A program made the translations under genes and the position numbers. From Niabella soli DSM 19437 (lineage in GTDB: Bacteria > Bacteroidota > Bacteroidia > Chitinophagales > Chitinophagaceae): DNA of 64,000 nt. The stretch covers positions 3,286,001-3,350,000 of the forward strand of contig NZ_CP007035.1 in assembly GCF_000243115.2 (NCBI RefSeq), in the 5' to 3' direction. The notes beneath the pieces were generated by a model. It was not told where the DNA came from, ran no database searches, and worked only from the letters and a program-made list of their open reading frames with translations. How positions within the stretch are numbered: the first letter of the stretch is position 1; each line of letters starts with the position of its first letter. Shown piece after piece: positions 28,014 through 37,222 of this stretch.

Positions 28014-29042
28014 ATGAGTAAGATTTTAGTAACCGGGGGTAGTGGGTATATAGGATCACATACCATTGTTGATTTAATTGAAAACGGATACGATGTAATA
28101 TCTGTTGATAATAACAGCCGTTCCCAGCCTTTTATTTTAGACCGGGTCGAAAACATCACGGGTAAAAAGATAAAAAATTACAAAGTGGATCTTTGCGATT
28201 TTGATGATACCCATGCTATTTTTATGGAAAACCCGGACATTACCGGGATCATTCATTTTGCCGCTTACAAAGCGGTGGGCGAATCAGTAGAAATGCCCTT
28301 GGTATACTACGAGAATAATCTGAACTCTTTACTAAATGTTTTAAAGTGCGCCCGCGATTTTAGTACGCCGTATTTTGTTTTCTCGTCCTCTTGCACGGTT
28401 TACGGCAACCCCGATAAAATTCCGGTAGTGGAGACAACTCCTACCAAACCGGCAGAATCTCCTTATGGCGCCACTAAACAAATGGGTGAGCAGATCCTGA
28501 CCGATTTTGCAAAAGTGTTTGACACCAATGTGATCGCATTGCGTTATTTTAACCCGGTAGGTGCGCACCCCTCTATCGAAATTGGGGAAGTGCCCATTGG
28601 CCGCCCGCAAAACCTGGTGCCGGCCATTACGCAAACCGCTATTGGCAAATTACCCAAAATGACGGTTTTTGGCGACGATTATGATACCCGCGACGGCTCC
28701 TGTGTACGGGATTTTATTCACGTAAGTGATATTGCCCATGCGCATACCCTGGCCATCAAATACCTGGAAGAGGTAAAGAATAAGTCCAATTACGAGATCT
28801 TCAACCTGGGCACCGGCAATGGCGTTACCGTTTTAGAGGCGATACGATCATTTGAAAAAGTAAGCGGGGTAAAACTGAATTATGAAATCGGCCCGCGCCG
28901 CCCGGGGGATGTTATTGCCATTTACGCCAATAATGACCATGCGGTTAATACACTTGGATGGGAAATCAAATATGGCCTGGACGCTATGATGGAGACGGCC
29001 TGGAAATGGGAGCAGCAACTGTCAAAGGAAAAACAGGCGTAA
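28014..29042 (+). CDS. galE: UDP-glucose 4-epimerase
   Basis: The enzyme interconverts UDP-glucose and UDP-galactose using tightly bound NAD, supplying galactosyl donors for polysaccharide or the Leloir pathway. It is an extended short-chain dehydrogenase of 342 residues. The NAD-binding GxxGxxG is at G8-G11-G14, the catalytic serine is near S126 within FVFSSSCTVYG, and the Y151-x3-K155 pair sits in SPYGATKQMGEQIL. Further hallmarks are HFAAYKAVGES, ALRYFNPVGAHPS and GRRPGDVIAIYA-like residues near the C-terminus. It stands alone between two terminator structures. Confidence 0.95.
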   Translation: MSKILVTGGSGYIGSHTIVDLIENGYDVISVDNNSRSQPFILDRVENITGKKIKNYKVDLCDFDDTHAIFMENPDITGIIHFAAYKAVGESVEMPLVYYENNLNSLLNVLKCARDFSTPYFVFSSSCTVYGNPDKIPVVETTPTKPAESPYGATKQMGEQILTDFAKVFDTNVIALRYFNPVGAHPSIEIGEVPIGRPQNLVPAITQTAIGKLPKMTVFGDDYDTRDGSCVRDFIHVSDIAHAHTLAIKYLEEVKNKSNYEIFNLGTGNGVTVLEAIRSFEKVSGVKLNYEIGPRRPGDVIAIYANNDHAVNTLGWEIKYGLDAMMETAWKWEQQLSKEKQA

Positions 29043-29071
29043 TTGTTAGGGCACAAAATTTTTGTTCAACT

Positions 29072-29098
29072 GAGCGAGGCTACAAGCCTCGCTCTTTT
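29072..29098 (+). terminator. Intrinsic terminator after galE
   Basis: GAGCGAGGCT (29072-29081) and its complement (29085-29094) form a perfect 10-bp GC-rich stem with a 3-base loop, then TTTT, 30 bases after the galE stop. Confidence 0.88.
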
Positions 29099-29218
29099 AT
29101 TACCCGAAAAAAAGCAATTTATCGATTGGCATTGTCAGATTTTTTCAATGGTTTTAGCAGCGAAAAAGCCACAAAAGCTCTGAAACACTGAAAGAATATG
29201 TGAGACCACAAATTAAAG

Positions 29219-29430
29219 TAATGAAAACCAATCATTATTTTTCCCCGTCATTTCGAGCCCGACGCCAGGAGGGGAGAAATCCCGTCCTTTAATGATAAGA
29301 TTTACCTTCGGTGATAAAAGTTCCCTTCATCCGCCTTTGGCGAATTCATTGAAATGACGCCCCCTTAATGTGTCATTGCTTCAATGATTTGGCGCCGTAA
29401 ATCCTAATTCAGGGTGACAGTTTTTTTAAT
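29219..29430. repeat. Dispersed intergenic repeat, copy C
   Basis: It begins AATGAAAACCAATCATTATT as in copies A and B and contains CGTCATTTCGAG, GGAGAAATC, CCTTTAATGATAAGATTTACC, CTTCATCCGCC, GTGTCATTGC and an ending GGGTGACAGT before a T run. CGTCATTTC near the left and GAAATGACG near 29352-29360 are inverted, giving a MITE-like outline of about 115 bases. It fills the 399-base gap after galE. Confidence 0.65.
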
Positions 29431-29441
29431 ATCCAATTGGA

Positions 29442-30533
29442 TTATTTTAAGAAATGTGCCTTTGGCACCGCTCCAATTCCAGGTTCGTCCGGCACTTCAA
29501 TAACCCCATTCGCCTTATAAACGATGCCTCCTTCAACCGGATCTTCGCTAAACATTAGCGCGGTATCAAAGTCAAAATATACGATATTCGGACTGCACAA
29601 GGCCAGGTGTGCAAAGGCCGTCATGGCCAGCCGCGATTCCAGGAAGGCCCCGATCTGTATTTCCATACCGGCGTCTTCGGCCATACGGATCATCTGCAAC
29701 GCATTGTAAATACCACCGCTTTTGCCCAACTTGATGTTGATGCGATCGCAGGCCTTCAGCCCGATCAATCGTTTTACATCATGCTGATCACAACAGCTTT
29801 CGTCTGCCATCAACCTAACAGGGCTTTCTGCTTTAATTTCAGGTAGCTCCATAAAGTTCCACCGGGCGATGGGCTCTTCGCAATGTTGTATCTTAAACGG
29901 TGCCAGCGCTTTCAATGTTGCAATGGCTTCTTCTGTATCCCAGCCCTGGTTGGCATCCACCCGCAACGGAATATCATACCCCACCGCTTCACGTATGGCC
30001 TGTATGCGTTTTACATCTTCCGCACCGCCTTTGCCAATTTTCACTTTAATAACAGGAAATCCCTGCCCTTTTATTTTTGCCGCATCCGCCGCCATTTTGG
30101 ACGGCGCTCCCACACTTACAGTATAATCGGTCACTATTTGTTTGTTCTTATTCCCTCCTAAAAAAGCGTATAAAGGCAGTCCTGCGTGTTTTGCGGCGAT
30201 ATCATACAAGGCCATATCAAAAGCGCTTTTAATACTTTTGTTGCCATAGATAACCCCATCCATATCTGCAATACGGCCCGGTATATCCAGCGGATCTTTC
30301 CCCCTCAATACCTGCTCAAAATAGCGGCTCACAACAAGTCCTGTATCTGCCGATTCGCCGTTGATAGTCATAAACGGGCTGCATTCGCCCCAACCGGTAA
30401 TGCCGGCATTAGTTTCGATCTTTACCAGCACGCTTTCCGCGTTATAAAGCGGTCCCAGGGAAATAATGAACGGCTCCTTTAGGGGAATAAATAATTTATA
30501 ACAAGTAATGTTTGTGATCGTCAATTGTTGCAT
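29442..30533 (-). CDS. Dipeptide epimerase-like enolase-superfamily enzyme
   Basis: This 363-residue cytoplasmic TIM-barrel enzyme is of the muconate lactonising/L-Ala-D/L-Glu epimerase branch. The catalytic set is complete: K163-V-K165 as one base, metal ligands D193 (RVDANQ), E219 (HCEEP) and D244 (MADES), and K268 on the opposite face (INIKLGKSGG). The most common assignment in Bacteroidota is L-Ala-D/L-Glu epimerase used in murein peptide recycling, but o-succinylbenzoate synthase or other dipeptide specificities share these residues. It lies alone, with the small secreted-protein gene 31 bases upstream on the same strand. Confidence 0.85.
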   Translation of the reverse strand: MQQLTITNITCYKLFIPLKEPFIISLGPLYNAESVLVKIETNAGITGWGECSPFMTINGESADTGLVVSRYFEQVLRGKDPLDIPGRIADMDGVIYGNKSIKSAFDMALYDIAAKHAGLPLYAFLGGNKNKQIVTDYTVSVGAPSKMAADAAKIKGQGFPVIKVKIGKGGAEDVKRIQAIREAVGYDIPLRVDANQGWDTEEAIATLKALAPFKIQHCEEPIARWNFMELPEIKAESPVRLMADESCCDQHDVKRLIGLKACDRINIKLGKSGGIYNALQMIRMAEDAGMEIQIGAFLESRLAMTAFAHLALCSPNIVYFDFDTALMFSEDPVEGGIVYKANGVIEVPDEPGIGAVPKAHFLK

Positions 30534-30564
30534 CTGCTAAAAATACAACAGTTAGTGGAAAGCC

Positions 30565-31005
30565 TCACATCCCGCAGTTATATTGTTTGGAAGAAAGTAC
30601 AACGCCGTTTATATCAGTAAGCACTACGAATAAATGCTTTTTATCGCGTAAGGAGAACGTGTAGATAAAAGCGTCCTTCCTCGATAATTCTGTAACGCCG
30701 TATATCTCGCAGCCTTTGTATTCCTTCTTTATTTGTTGCATGATAAAAACCGGGAGGTTTTGTTCTTTATAATACCTGATGGTTTGAACGAGGTTACCTC
30801 CATTATCAAAACGCGCCCGCATTAATATATTATCTTCCTGAAAAGAAACGTCGCTAAAATCCTTACCTGCTGACCATACTACATTATGTGCATTTTTGAA
30901 CAGCGCGTTAAAAGATTTTAAAGACAAGTCGTTAACCAAAGGGTTGCCCGCAGCGGCGCAATACCCAACGCTGCTGAGCAGTAGCAGCAGTAGAATCCGT
31001 TTCAT
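30565..31005 (-). CDS. Small secreted PepSY-like protein, function unknown
   Basis: This 146-residue protein has a clear signal peptide (MKRILLLLLLSSVGYCAAAG). The mature part has the alternating strand/helix pattern seen in Bacteroidota PepSY-like periplasmic proteins: FKNAHNVVWSAGKDFSDVSF, QTIRYYKEQNLPVFIMQQIK, GVTELSRKDAFIYTFSLRDK, then HLFVVLTDING. I see no catalytic motif. A two-component system lies upstream on the same strand after 139 bases, so it could be a target or sensor accessory, but this is inference only. Confidence 0.65.
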   Translation of the reverse strand: MKRILLLLLLSSVGYCAAAGNPLVNDLSLKSFNALFKNAHNVVWSAGKDFSDVSFQEDNILMRARFDNGGNLVQTIRYYKEQNLPVFIMQQIKKEYKGCEIYGVTELSRKDAFIYTFSLRDKKHLFVVLTDINGVVLSSKQYNCGM

Positions 31006-31144
31006 GATGCTTGTTTTTTTATTGTGTATACAAATTCACAAAGCTCATTCCTCATTATAAAGGTATCGCGCAGGGGAAAAAAAGTCAATCCCCCCATAAG
31101 CGTGATTTTGTACGATCCTCTATGAAGGACAGGGAAAGACAACC

Positions 31145-31801
31145 TCAGATATACCGGTCTTTCCGGGCCACTTTTATGGCCTCATCACGGGAGTTGACAT
31201 TTAATTTGTGATAGATATTTTTGATGTGCGATTTTACTGTTTCCAGATCAATAAATAATTCGGTTGCAATTTTTGAACGGCTTTTTCCATCTGCAACACA
31301 TTCAAGGATTTCCGTTTCCCTTTTGGTTAAAGGGGTATTTATATTTTTTTGAAAATGCCTCATTACCAGCATGGCTATATTGGCGCTCATAACACCCCCG
31401 CCTTTTACCACCTCTTTAATATGCTCTTTTATTTTATTAAAAGAAGTGTTTTTAGTAAGATATCCTGAAGCGCCGTTTTTTAATGCCGTAAAAACCAGTT
31501 CCGCTGATTCATATACGGTAAGCATAATAATTTGTGTTTGTGGCAGTCTTTTTTTGATTTCGGGTAACGCATCCACGCCTTTGATCCCCGGCAGTTGAAT
31601 ATCGAGTAAAATAACATCCGGCCGGTTTGCCTCCAGGCCGCTTAGCGCTTCTTCAACCGATCCATAGTCTCCGGACGTAAAAAAAAATTCGTCGGCTTCT
31701 AAAAGCCTCACGTATCCCTTCCGGATGATTTCATCATCTTCTATGATACATACATTAATGATCTGCGGGGCTCCGGTACTATATGGGTTATCGGTATTCA
31801 T
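31145..31801 (-). CDS. NarL/FixJ-type response regulator
   Basis: This 218-residue DNA-binding regulator has an N-terminal receiver domain (acidic pocket around EDD at residues 21-23, phosphoacceptor D67 in VILLDIQLPG, switch residues MLTVYES and the conserved lysine in GYLTKNTSF). The C-terminal LuxR-type helix-turn-helix is TKRETEILECVADGKS to ETVKSHIKNIYHKLNV. The cognate kinase gene lies 14 bases upstream, so the two are co-transcribed. Targets are unknown; neighbouring genes give no strong hint. Confidence 0.93.
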   Translation of the reverse strand: MNTDNPYSTGAPQIINVCIIEDDEIIRKGYVRLLEADEFFFTSGDYGSVEEALSGLEANRPDVILLDIQLPGIKGVDALPEIKKRLPQTQIIMLTVYESAELVFTALKNGASGYLTKNTSFNKIKEHIKEVVKGGGVMSANIAMLVMRHFQKNINTPLTKRETEILECVADGKSRSKIATELFIDLETVKSHIKNIYHKLNVNSRDEAIKVARKDRYI

Positions 31802-31815
31802 TGTAATTGCTATTA

Positions 31816-34761
31816 TTAATTTGGCAGTATATTAAAAATTAAAGAACAGGAGGTCCCCTGGTGCTTTACGGAAGTAATGGTAATATGCCCGCCGATTTTA
31901 TCGGCCCTGCGTTTGATATTGCTTAGCCCGTTACCGGTAAGCAACTCTTTGTCAAACCCCACACCATCGTCTGTAAAATAAACGCCCACAGCGCCCGGGC
32001 TTTCTTTGCGGCAGACTATAACTACTTTTGTTGCCTGCGCATGCCGCATGCTGTTACTCAGCAGCTCCTTAAAGATCATGATGATATTGCGGTTGTGGCC
32101 GGGGGGGATTTTTATTCCCGGCTCCATACCGGCAAGACCTGTAAACTCAAACTGAACCTCCGTATCGCTAAATAGTTCCACGCCGGTTTGCCGGATCGTA
32201 GTCAGTACATCATTCAGGTTATCGCTTTCCCTGGACAAAGACCAGATAATTTCTTTTGTACCGGTATAAAGTCCCAGGGCATTTAATTTTATCTGGCTGA
32301 TGATTTTATTTTTGTCTTCATCTTGTGGATCTGTTTTATGTTGCAGTACATCCGCCAGCAAGGATATCCTGGTTAATTTATTCCCCAGCTCATCATGAAA
32401 ATCCGCAGCCGTTTGCTCTCTTATTTTTTGTTGCTCCTGTTCTTTAATTTTACGGATCTCTTTATGCCTCTTACGTTTCTCATTTGCATATAGCAACTGG
32501 ATGCCTCCGCCAACCAATATTAACGCTACCACTATCAGCCCTTTGAACCAGGTGGTTTTATAATAGGGCGTAATAATGGTAAAGGGATACGCAACCGTAT
32601 TTGCAGAGGCTATGCCCTCCCTGGTAAAAGCTTTCACTTTAAAAATATACTGACCTGGCGGAAGGTTTTTATAGTTTAATGTTGTTTCGGAGCGAAACGA
32701 TGAAAAGCCGGCGTCAAAACCATCCAACCGATAGGAATATAAAAATGCGGACGGATCGCGCAGGCAAATCCCCTTAAAACTGAAGGAAATGCTGTTATTG
32801 TCAAATGCGATTTCCGGGTTCAACGGCAAATGCTCCCATGCCGAAAAAGTACCCGAACCAGCCGCTTTGAAGCCCGGATAATCCACGCCCTCAAGAACCA
32901 CAACCGGCCTCCTTATATTATCCTTTTTTTCAGGTAACGGATTGTATATAAAAGCTCCTTTTGTAGTACCGATCCAAACATTCTGTTCCCCATCTTCAAG
33001 TATCGCATTCAGATTTGTTTCTGAGGGCTCATAGCCATCGCTAATATTGAATTGCTTTACATCGAAGCTTTTTAAATTATCATTCAACCGCACCCATTGC
33101 ATTCCGGAACTGGTTCCCACCCACAGCTTCCCGCCGGAATCCTTCATTAGTGTAAAAACGTTATTATCCTTCAACCCGTTATCCCGGCTACAGGGCAACA
33201 CTTTGTTTGCAACCGGATCCCAAAAAAAGAGACCATCTCCGAAACTGCCGATCACAATGTAGTTACCGGTACGCTCAAAACAGGAAATCGTTATATCGTC
33301 ATCTATACCCTGGATATACAATTTTTTAAAATCATGTTTCCGCCGGGAATAACGATACATTCCGTTATCTCCCGCCAATAGTATTGCATCATCATCTAGT
33401 TCAATAGAATTAACAAGCCCCGTGGTGCCTTCAAATTTTGTAGCGGTTACCCCATCGATCCAATAGCCCCCCATTGTTGTATGCACCAGTACCCGGTTGC
33501 CATAAGGCTTGATGGTATAAATTCCCGGACGGTATTTTTTTTCGAGCGGTATCTCTGCCACCCGCCCTGCGTTTATCTGTAACAGCCGGTTATCCGTTGT
33601 TCCGATATAGATCGTTCCCCGGCCGTCAGAGCCCATACAATTAATTCCGTAGCTGCTATGCCGCGCGTAATCGATACGGTGAAATGTTTTTGTTTGGCGA
33701 TCGTATTGCTGCAATCCGCCTTCTCTTGTGCCCAGCAGGATGCTCCCCTCTTTTGTTTTTGAAAACCCCATTACAATATTGCCTGCCAGCCCTGTATTTT
33801 TATCATACTTCACAAACGGGCCTTCGCAGTATTTAAACAACCCGTCGCCATCAGAACCTATCCAGAAATTGTTATCAGCATCCTTATAAATAGTATGAAT
33901 CATATTATCCGACAGGCCGTTGCGCGCATTGATCTCTTTTTTAAATGAAAGGTCGCCCCCATCCAGAACAATAATACCTTTTGACGATGCCACCCAAAGA
34001 TTATTACCATCATCAACACAGGCATTCAGAAAAAAACCTGAGGTTTCCTTTCTTTGAATAAGTACTCCATCCTTAATTTTTAAAAGTGCCCGTTGGTTGG
34101 TTATGGCGTAAAAAGCGTCTTTTCCCTCTGTTAACTGCCGGATAAATTCATGCCTCCGGAGACCCGCCATATCCGGCTCTTTCGTCCACTGTTCATTCAG
34201 CAAAGTGTAAAAACCGGCTCCATTTATATACACCCACAAGCGGTTCTTACTGTCGCAGTATACACAGGTAGGGGTTTTGTTTTTTTCAGGAGTATTGAGC
34301 CGGATAACCTTATCCCCCTTTACAATAAATATTCCCTGCCAGGCACTATATGCATAAATATTTCCCGACGCATCTTCCGCAATGGCATCAAAACTTACAA
34401 ACGGGTTCTCTTCCGGCGTTTGCAGGTTTTGGAACCGGTATCCATCATATTTAGAAAGTCCTTTTGTTGTCCCGATCCATATGTCTCCCTTGCGTGAGCT
34501 ATACAGCGCCGTGATGCTATTCGAATTAATGCCGTCCTTTTTTGAAAAGCTTGTAAAATGCACTCCATCAAAACGGTTCAGACCCGCCGCCGTTCCTATC
34601 CATAAATAGTTCCGGATGTCCTGTGCAATGCTGGTTACCTGGGATTGGCTCAGCCCATTATTAACATTGAAGTTCTCAAGTGGCAACTGTTGTGCCTGCG
34701 CCGTTTGCAACGCAAAGCAAATCAGGACAATCCGGCTAATCCTTGCAGACAGTTGTATCAT
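31816..34761 (-). CDS. Sensor histidine kinase with periplasmic two-component propeller
   Basis: This 981-residue membrane kinase has, in order: a signal sequence, a long periplasmic part made of propeller repeats with the pattern xxxWIGTxxGLxxxDG (for example NYLWIGTAAGLNRFDG and GDIWIGTTKGLSKYDG), a Y_Y_Y Ig-like domain (about residues 640-735), and one transmembrane helix near 740-758. A HisKA_3 dimerisation domain follows, with the phosphoacceptor H near 788 in DFHDELGNKLTRIS, and then an HATPase domain ending with GNGLSNIKRRADKIGGH. The sensor layout is that of hybrid regulators which detect periplasmic sugars, but the response regulator here is a separate gene. The ligand is unknown. 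Confidence 0.93.
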   Translation of the reverse strand: MIQLSARISRIVLICFALQTAQAQQLPLENFNVNNGLSQSQVTSIAQDIRNYLWIGTAAGLNRFDGVHFTSFSKKDGINSNSITALYSSRKGDIWIGTTKGLSKYDGYRFQNLQTPEENPFVSFDAIAEDASGNIYAYSAWQGIFIVKGDKVIRLNTPEKNKTPTCVYCDSKNRLWVYINGAGFYTLLNEQWTKEPDMAGLRRHEFIRQLTEGKDAFYAITNQRALLKIKDGVLIQRKETSGFFLNACVDDGNNLWVASSKGIIVLDGGDLSFKKEINARNGLSDNMIHTIYKDADNNFWIGSDGDGLFKYCEGPFVKYDKNTGLAGNIVMGFSKTKEGSILLGTREGGLQQYDRQTKTFHRIDYARHSSYGINCMGSDGRGTIYIGTTDNRLLQINAGRVAEIPLEKKYRPGIYTIKPYGNRVLVHTTMGGYWIDGVTATKFEGTTGLVNSIELDDDAILLAGDNGMYRYSRRKHDFKKLYIQGIDDDITISCFERTGNYIVIGSFGDGLFFWDPVANKVLPCSRDNGLKDNNVFTLMKDSGGKLWVGTSSGMQWVRLNDNLKSFDVKQFNISDGYEPSETNLNAILEDGEQNVWIGTTKGAFIYNPLPEKKDNIRRPVVVLEGVDYPGFKAAGSGTFSAWEHLPLNPEIAFDNNSISFSFKGICLRDPSAFLYSYRLDGFDAGFSSFRSETTLNYKNLPPGQYIFKVKAFTREGIASANTVAYPFTIITPYYKTTWFKGLIVVALILVGGGIQLLYANEKRKRHKEIRKIKEQEQQKIREQTAADFHDELGNKLTRISLLADVLQHKTDPQDEDKNKIISQIKLNALGLYTGTKEIIWSLSRESDNLNDVLTTIRQTGVELFSDTEVQFEFTGLAGMEPGIKIPPGHNRNIIMIFKELLSNSMRHAQATKVVIVCRKESPGAVGVYFTDDGVGFDKELLTGNGLSNIKRRADKIGGHITITSVKHQGTSCSLIFNILPN

Positions 34762-35144
34762 TTTTATACGTTCTCTATAAAATTAAAATACAAAAACGAC
34801 TCTGTAATTTATTTTTACGTATGCCAATAAAAACGGGCAGGCAGTAAAAACCACCTGCGTTGCAGACAAAAAAATCTACATGAGAAAAATTATTTTTTGT
34901 GGCGATTGTTTCTTCAACATTTGAATAAACGCAGCCAGTTACACCACAAAGTTACCGTTGCTGCAGGAAATAAGCATCCCCCATAAAGGGGGATTTATAG
35001 CTGTCGGCCGTCATTGAAAAACAATGATGGATCAATAATTATACTGGTTACTGTATCATCACAGGTTCCGGGAACGGGCCTTTCCGTTTTGTGGCAGGCA
35101 AAAAGCAACAAGGCCCTACGGCAAGGATTGTTGTTCTCATAAAA
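34762..35144. other. Intergenic region with one GC hairpin
   Basis: No gene is supported in these 383 bases. ATCCCCC (34976-34982) pairs with GGGGGAT (34988-34994) in a tight hairpin without a U tract. It lies downstream of the ORF6N gene and upstream of the kinase gene, so it could be a transcript end or a leader element. Confidence 0.4.
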
Positions 35145-35762
35145 TTAAATGGTTTTAAAAGGAGAAACGGAAAAAGGGGAGGGACGCAACAAGAAGAGTA
35201 TACACTCAGGACTCAGCGGCATCTGTTTTAAAGCCGATCGGGTTGCGGGCCGGGGCCTTAACTTTTCTTCCATTATTTCTTTGATTAACTCAAAAATAGT
35301 TTCGATTTCGCCGTCGTGCATTTTTACATCATGTCCAATATTGATAATCTTTTTATCCAGTTGCTCTAATTTTAGTAATATATCCTGATTGGCAAGCAGT
35401 GCTTCACGCAGCCGGACAAAAATATCAACGATTTTTATGCTTACCTCTATGGCCTTGCTGCTTTTTAAAACATTCGCCAGCATCAATACCCCATGTTCGG
35501 TAAACGCATTGGGCATCGACCCGCCCAATACTTGCTTAGATGGTATCGCATTTTGCGACACCATTAAATCCGCCTCGGCATCAGTAAGTTTAAACATAAA
35601 ATTTTCGGGAAAACGAGCAGCATTGCGTTTTACCTGTTCATTCAATCTTCTTGTTTCCACGCCATACATTGCAGCCAGATCTCTGTCCAGCATTACTTTT
35701 TGTCCTCTTAGCGTATAAATCTTATTAATTACACTTTCGTCATTGATTATCAGTGCTTTCAT
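35145..35762 (-). CDS. ORF6N-domain DNA-binding protein, probable C-terminal frameshift
   Basis: The ORF6N domain is a short DNA-binding module first known from phages and common on bacterial accessory DNA. It is visible from about residue 9 (VINKIYTLRGQKVMLDRDLA) through AAMYGVETRRLNEQVKRN, RFPENFMFKLT and NAFTEHGVLMLANVLKS. A coiled-coil tail LLKLEQLDKKI follows. ATG at 35762 is used; the open frame further upstream starts only at TTG. The family usually ends with a motif like RxxIGF. Here RNPIGFK followed by TDAAES and a stop at 35206-35208 lies in another frame, and one extra C near 35248-35251 would restore it. As written the protein runs on with an unrelated tail to 35145. Confidence 0.8.
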   Translation of the reverse strand: MKALIINDESVINKIYTLRGQKVMLDRDLAAMYGVETRRLNEQVKRNAARFPENFMFKLTDAEADLMVSQNAIPSKQVLGGSMPNAFTEHGVLMLANVLKSSKAIEVSIKIVDIFVRLREALLANQDILLKLEQLDKKIINIGHDVKMHDGEIETIFELIKEIMEEKLRPRPATRSALKQMPLSPECILFLLRPSPFSVSPFKTI

Positions 35763-36037
35763 AGTATAAAGGTTTGCTTTGTTAAAGAAACTCCTGTTTT
35801 TCAAACGGTTCTATGTCAGGCAATCGCTCCCGCTAATTTAACTTATTTATTTCCTGAAAACAAAAACGACCAACCCCCTCCATAAGACCGTCGCGGCCCC
35901 AAAATCATCATTTAGTGCCTGTATATGCATCCCGGGACGGAATCCTGCCGCCATTATGACCGGAACCCCGAACTGAGCGTAGCAACCCAGATGCCACCTA
36001 TGCTGCAGCCGGTTCAAAAAATATCCGGCATCCAACC

Positions 36038-37009
36038 CTATTTTTTATACACTTCCGGGTTTACGATCGTGGGCAGCGGCGCGCCGGTTAAGCCGGCGAT
36101 CACGTTGCGGGCAGACAAGAGGGCCATTTGATCACGCGTTTCCTCGGTGGCAGAACCAATATGCGGTAATACACACACATTAGGCATCCTTAATAATGGG
36201 TTCTCCGGCGCCATGGGTTCAGGGTTGGTTACGTCCAGGCCGGCCCCCCAGATCGTTTTCTGATCCAGCGCTTCTTTCAGATCGGCCTCATCATGCAAAC
36301 CGCCCCGCCCGGTATTTATGAAAATGGCGCGGGGTTTCATTTTTGAAAAAGCGTTTTTGTTGAATATATTTTTTGTCTGGGGCGAGAGATTGGCATGCGC
36401 CGAAAGTACATCACTGTTGGCCAGCAGCTCTTCAAAAGAAACATAGCCGGCTCCTAATTCTTTCTCTGCCGTTTCATTCCGGTTCCGGTTGTGATAGATG
36501 ATCTTCATATCAAAAGCCGCCTTACACTTTTTGGCCATTTCAAAGCCAATGCTGCCCAAACCGAAAACACCTAATGTTTTGCCATACAATTCTATACCTA
36601 AATCGGCAATTGGTTCAAATTCCTGCCATTTCCCGTCTAATATTTTATGATAATTATAAAATGCTTTGCGCGATACCGCCAGCATCAGCAGGAAGGCGGT
36701 ATCTGCTGTGGCACGACTCAAAACACCCGGCGTATTGCCCACCGGGATGCCCAGGCGGGTTGCGGCGGCAATGTCTACATTATCATACCCAACTGAAAAA
36801 AGAGAAACCACTTTCAGGTGCTTGCAGGCCTCCAGGAAATGGGCGTTTGCCTTTACAAAGCCGGCGCTTAGCAGGGCATCATACTGCTGCAATTCGGTAA
36901 TTAACACCTCCTGAGCGAGCGTTTTGGCAGAAATGGTTACCGCAATACCGGCATCTTTCATTAACTGGATACCTGTTTCGGGGATGGGCCGTGTTACGAA
37001 TACTTTCAT
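36038..37009 (-). CDS. D-2-hydroxyacid dehydrogenase (glyoxylate/hydroxypyruvate reductase type)
   Basis: This 323-residue cytoplasmic NAD(P)H-dependent oxidoreductase reduces 2-oxoacids such as glyoxylate or hydroxypyruvate. It has the Rossmann G150-x-G152-x2-G155 motif and the catalytic triad R235 (INTGRGG), E264 (TNPEPM) and H283 (LPHIGSAT). HNRNRN after strand beta-2 (about 173-178) has basic residues that would favour NADPH. The family is broad, so the physiological substrate is not fixed; GhrB-like glyoxylate reductase is the best match in form. It appears monocistronic. Confidence 0.9.
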   Translation of the reverse strand: MKVFVTRPIPETGIQLMKDAGIAVTISAKTLAQEVLITELQQYDALLSAGFVKANAHFLEACKHLKVVSLFSVGYDNVDIAAATRLGIPVGNTPGVLSRATADTAFLLMLAVSRKAFYNYHKILDGKWQEFEPIADLGIELYGKTLGVFGLGSIGFEMAKKCKAAFDMKIIYHNRNRNETAEKELGAGYVSFEELLANSDVLSAHANLSPQTKNIFNKNAFSKMKPRAIFINTGRGGLHDEADLKEALDQKTIWGAGLDVTNPEPMAPENPLLRMPNVCVLPHIGSATEETRDQMALLSARNVIAGLTGAPLPTIVNPEVYKK

Positions 37010-37027
37010 GATTTATGATTGTGAATA

Positions 37028-37089
37028 GTTCATAGCTCATGGTTCATAGCACCGCATCAACCATGAACTATACGCCATGAACTATGAAC
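37028..37089. repeat. Imperfect hairpin of GTTCATAG/CTATGAAC units
   Basis: The left arm starts GTTCATAGCTCATGGTTCAT and the right arm ends GCCATGAACTATGAAC; they are complementary with a short insertion. A second hairpin, TCGGCGAA/TTCGCCGA, is at 37095-37120. Related ATGAACC words occur at 26622-26710. Confidence 0.5.
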
Positions 37090-37170
37090 GAGCCTCGGCG
37101 AAGCTACCGCTATTCGCCGACATTTTTCTTCGCTTCACCGAGAAACAAACGCCAAACAAGGTACTATGTA

Positions 37171-37202
37171 TTGCCCAATACTATAGCTATCGGGTATCTT
37201 TG
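37171..37202 (+). promoter_or_regulatory. Promoter of the padR-pspC operon
   Basis: TTG at 37171-37173 and TATCTTTG at 37195-37202 are separated by 21 bases, close to the Bacteroidota -33/-7 layout. The -7 box is an exact TAnnTTTG match 20 bases before the padR ATG. Confidence 0.6.
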
Positions 37203-37222
37203 ACCTACAATCGACCGAAATA

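Noticed and set aside
31145-34761. Hybrid two-component system of the polysaccharide-sensing type
   Set aside because: The kinase has the propeller sensor but lacks fused receiver and AraC domains; the regulator is a separate NarL-type protein and no glycan genes adjoin it.
35847-36035. 62-codon minus-strand frame between the ORF6N and hydroxyacid dehydrogenase genes
   Set aside because: The composition is somewhat protein-like, but I see no motif or start signal. The 233-base gap shows nothing else.
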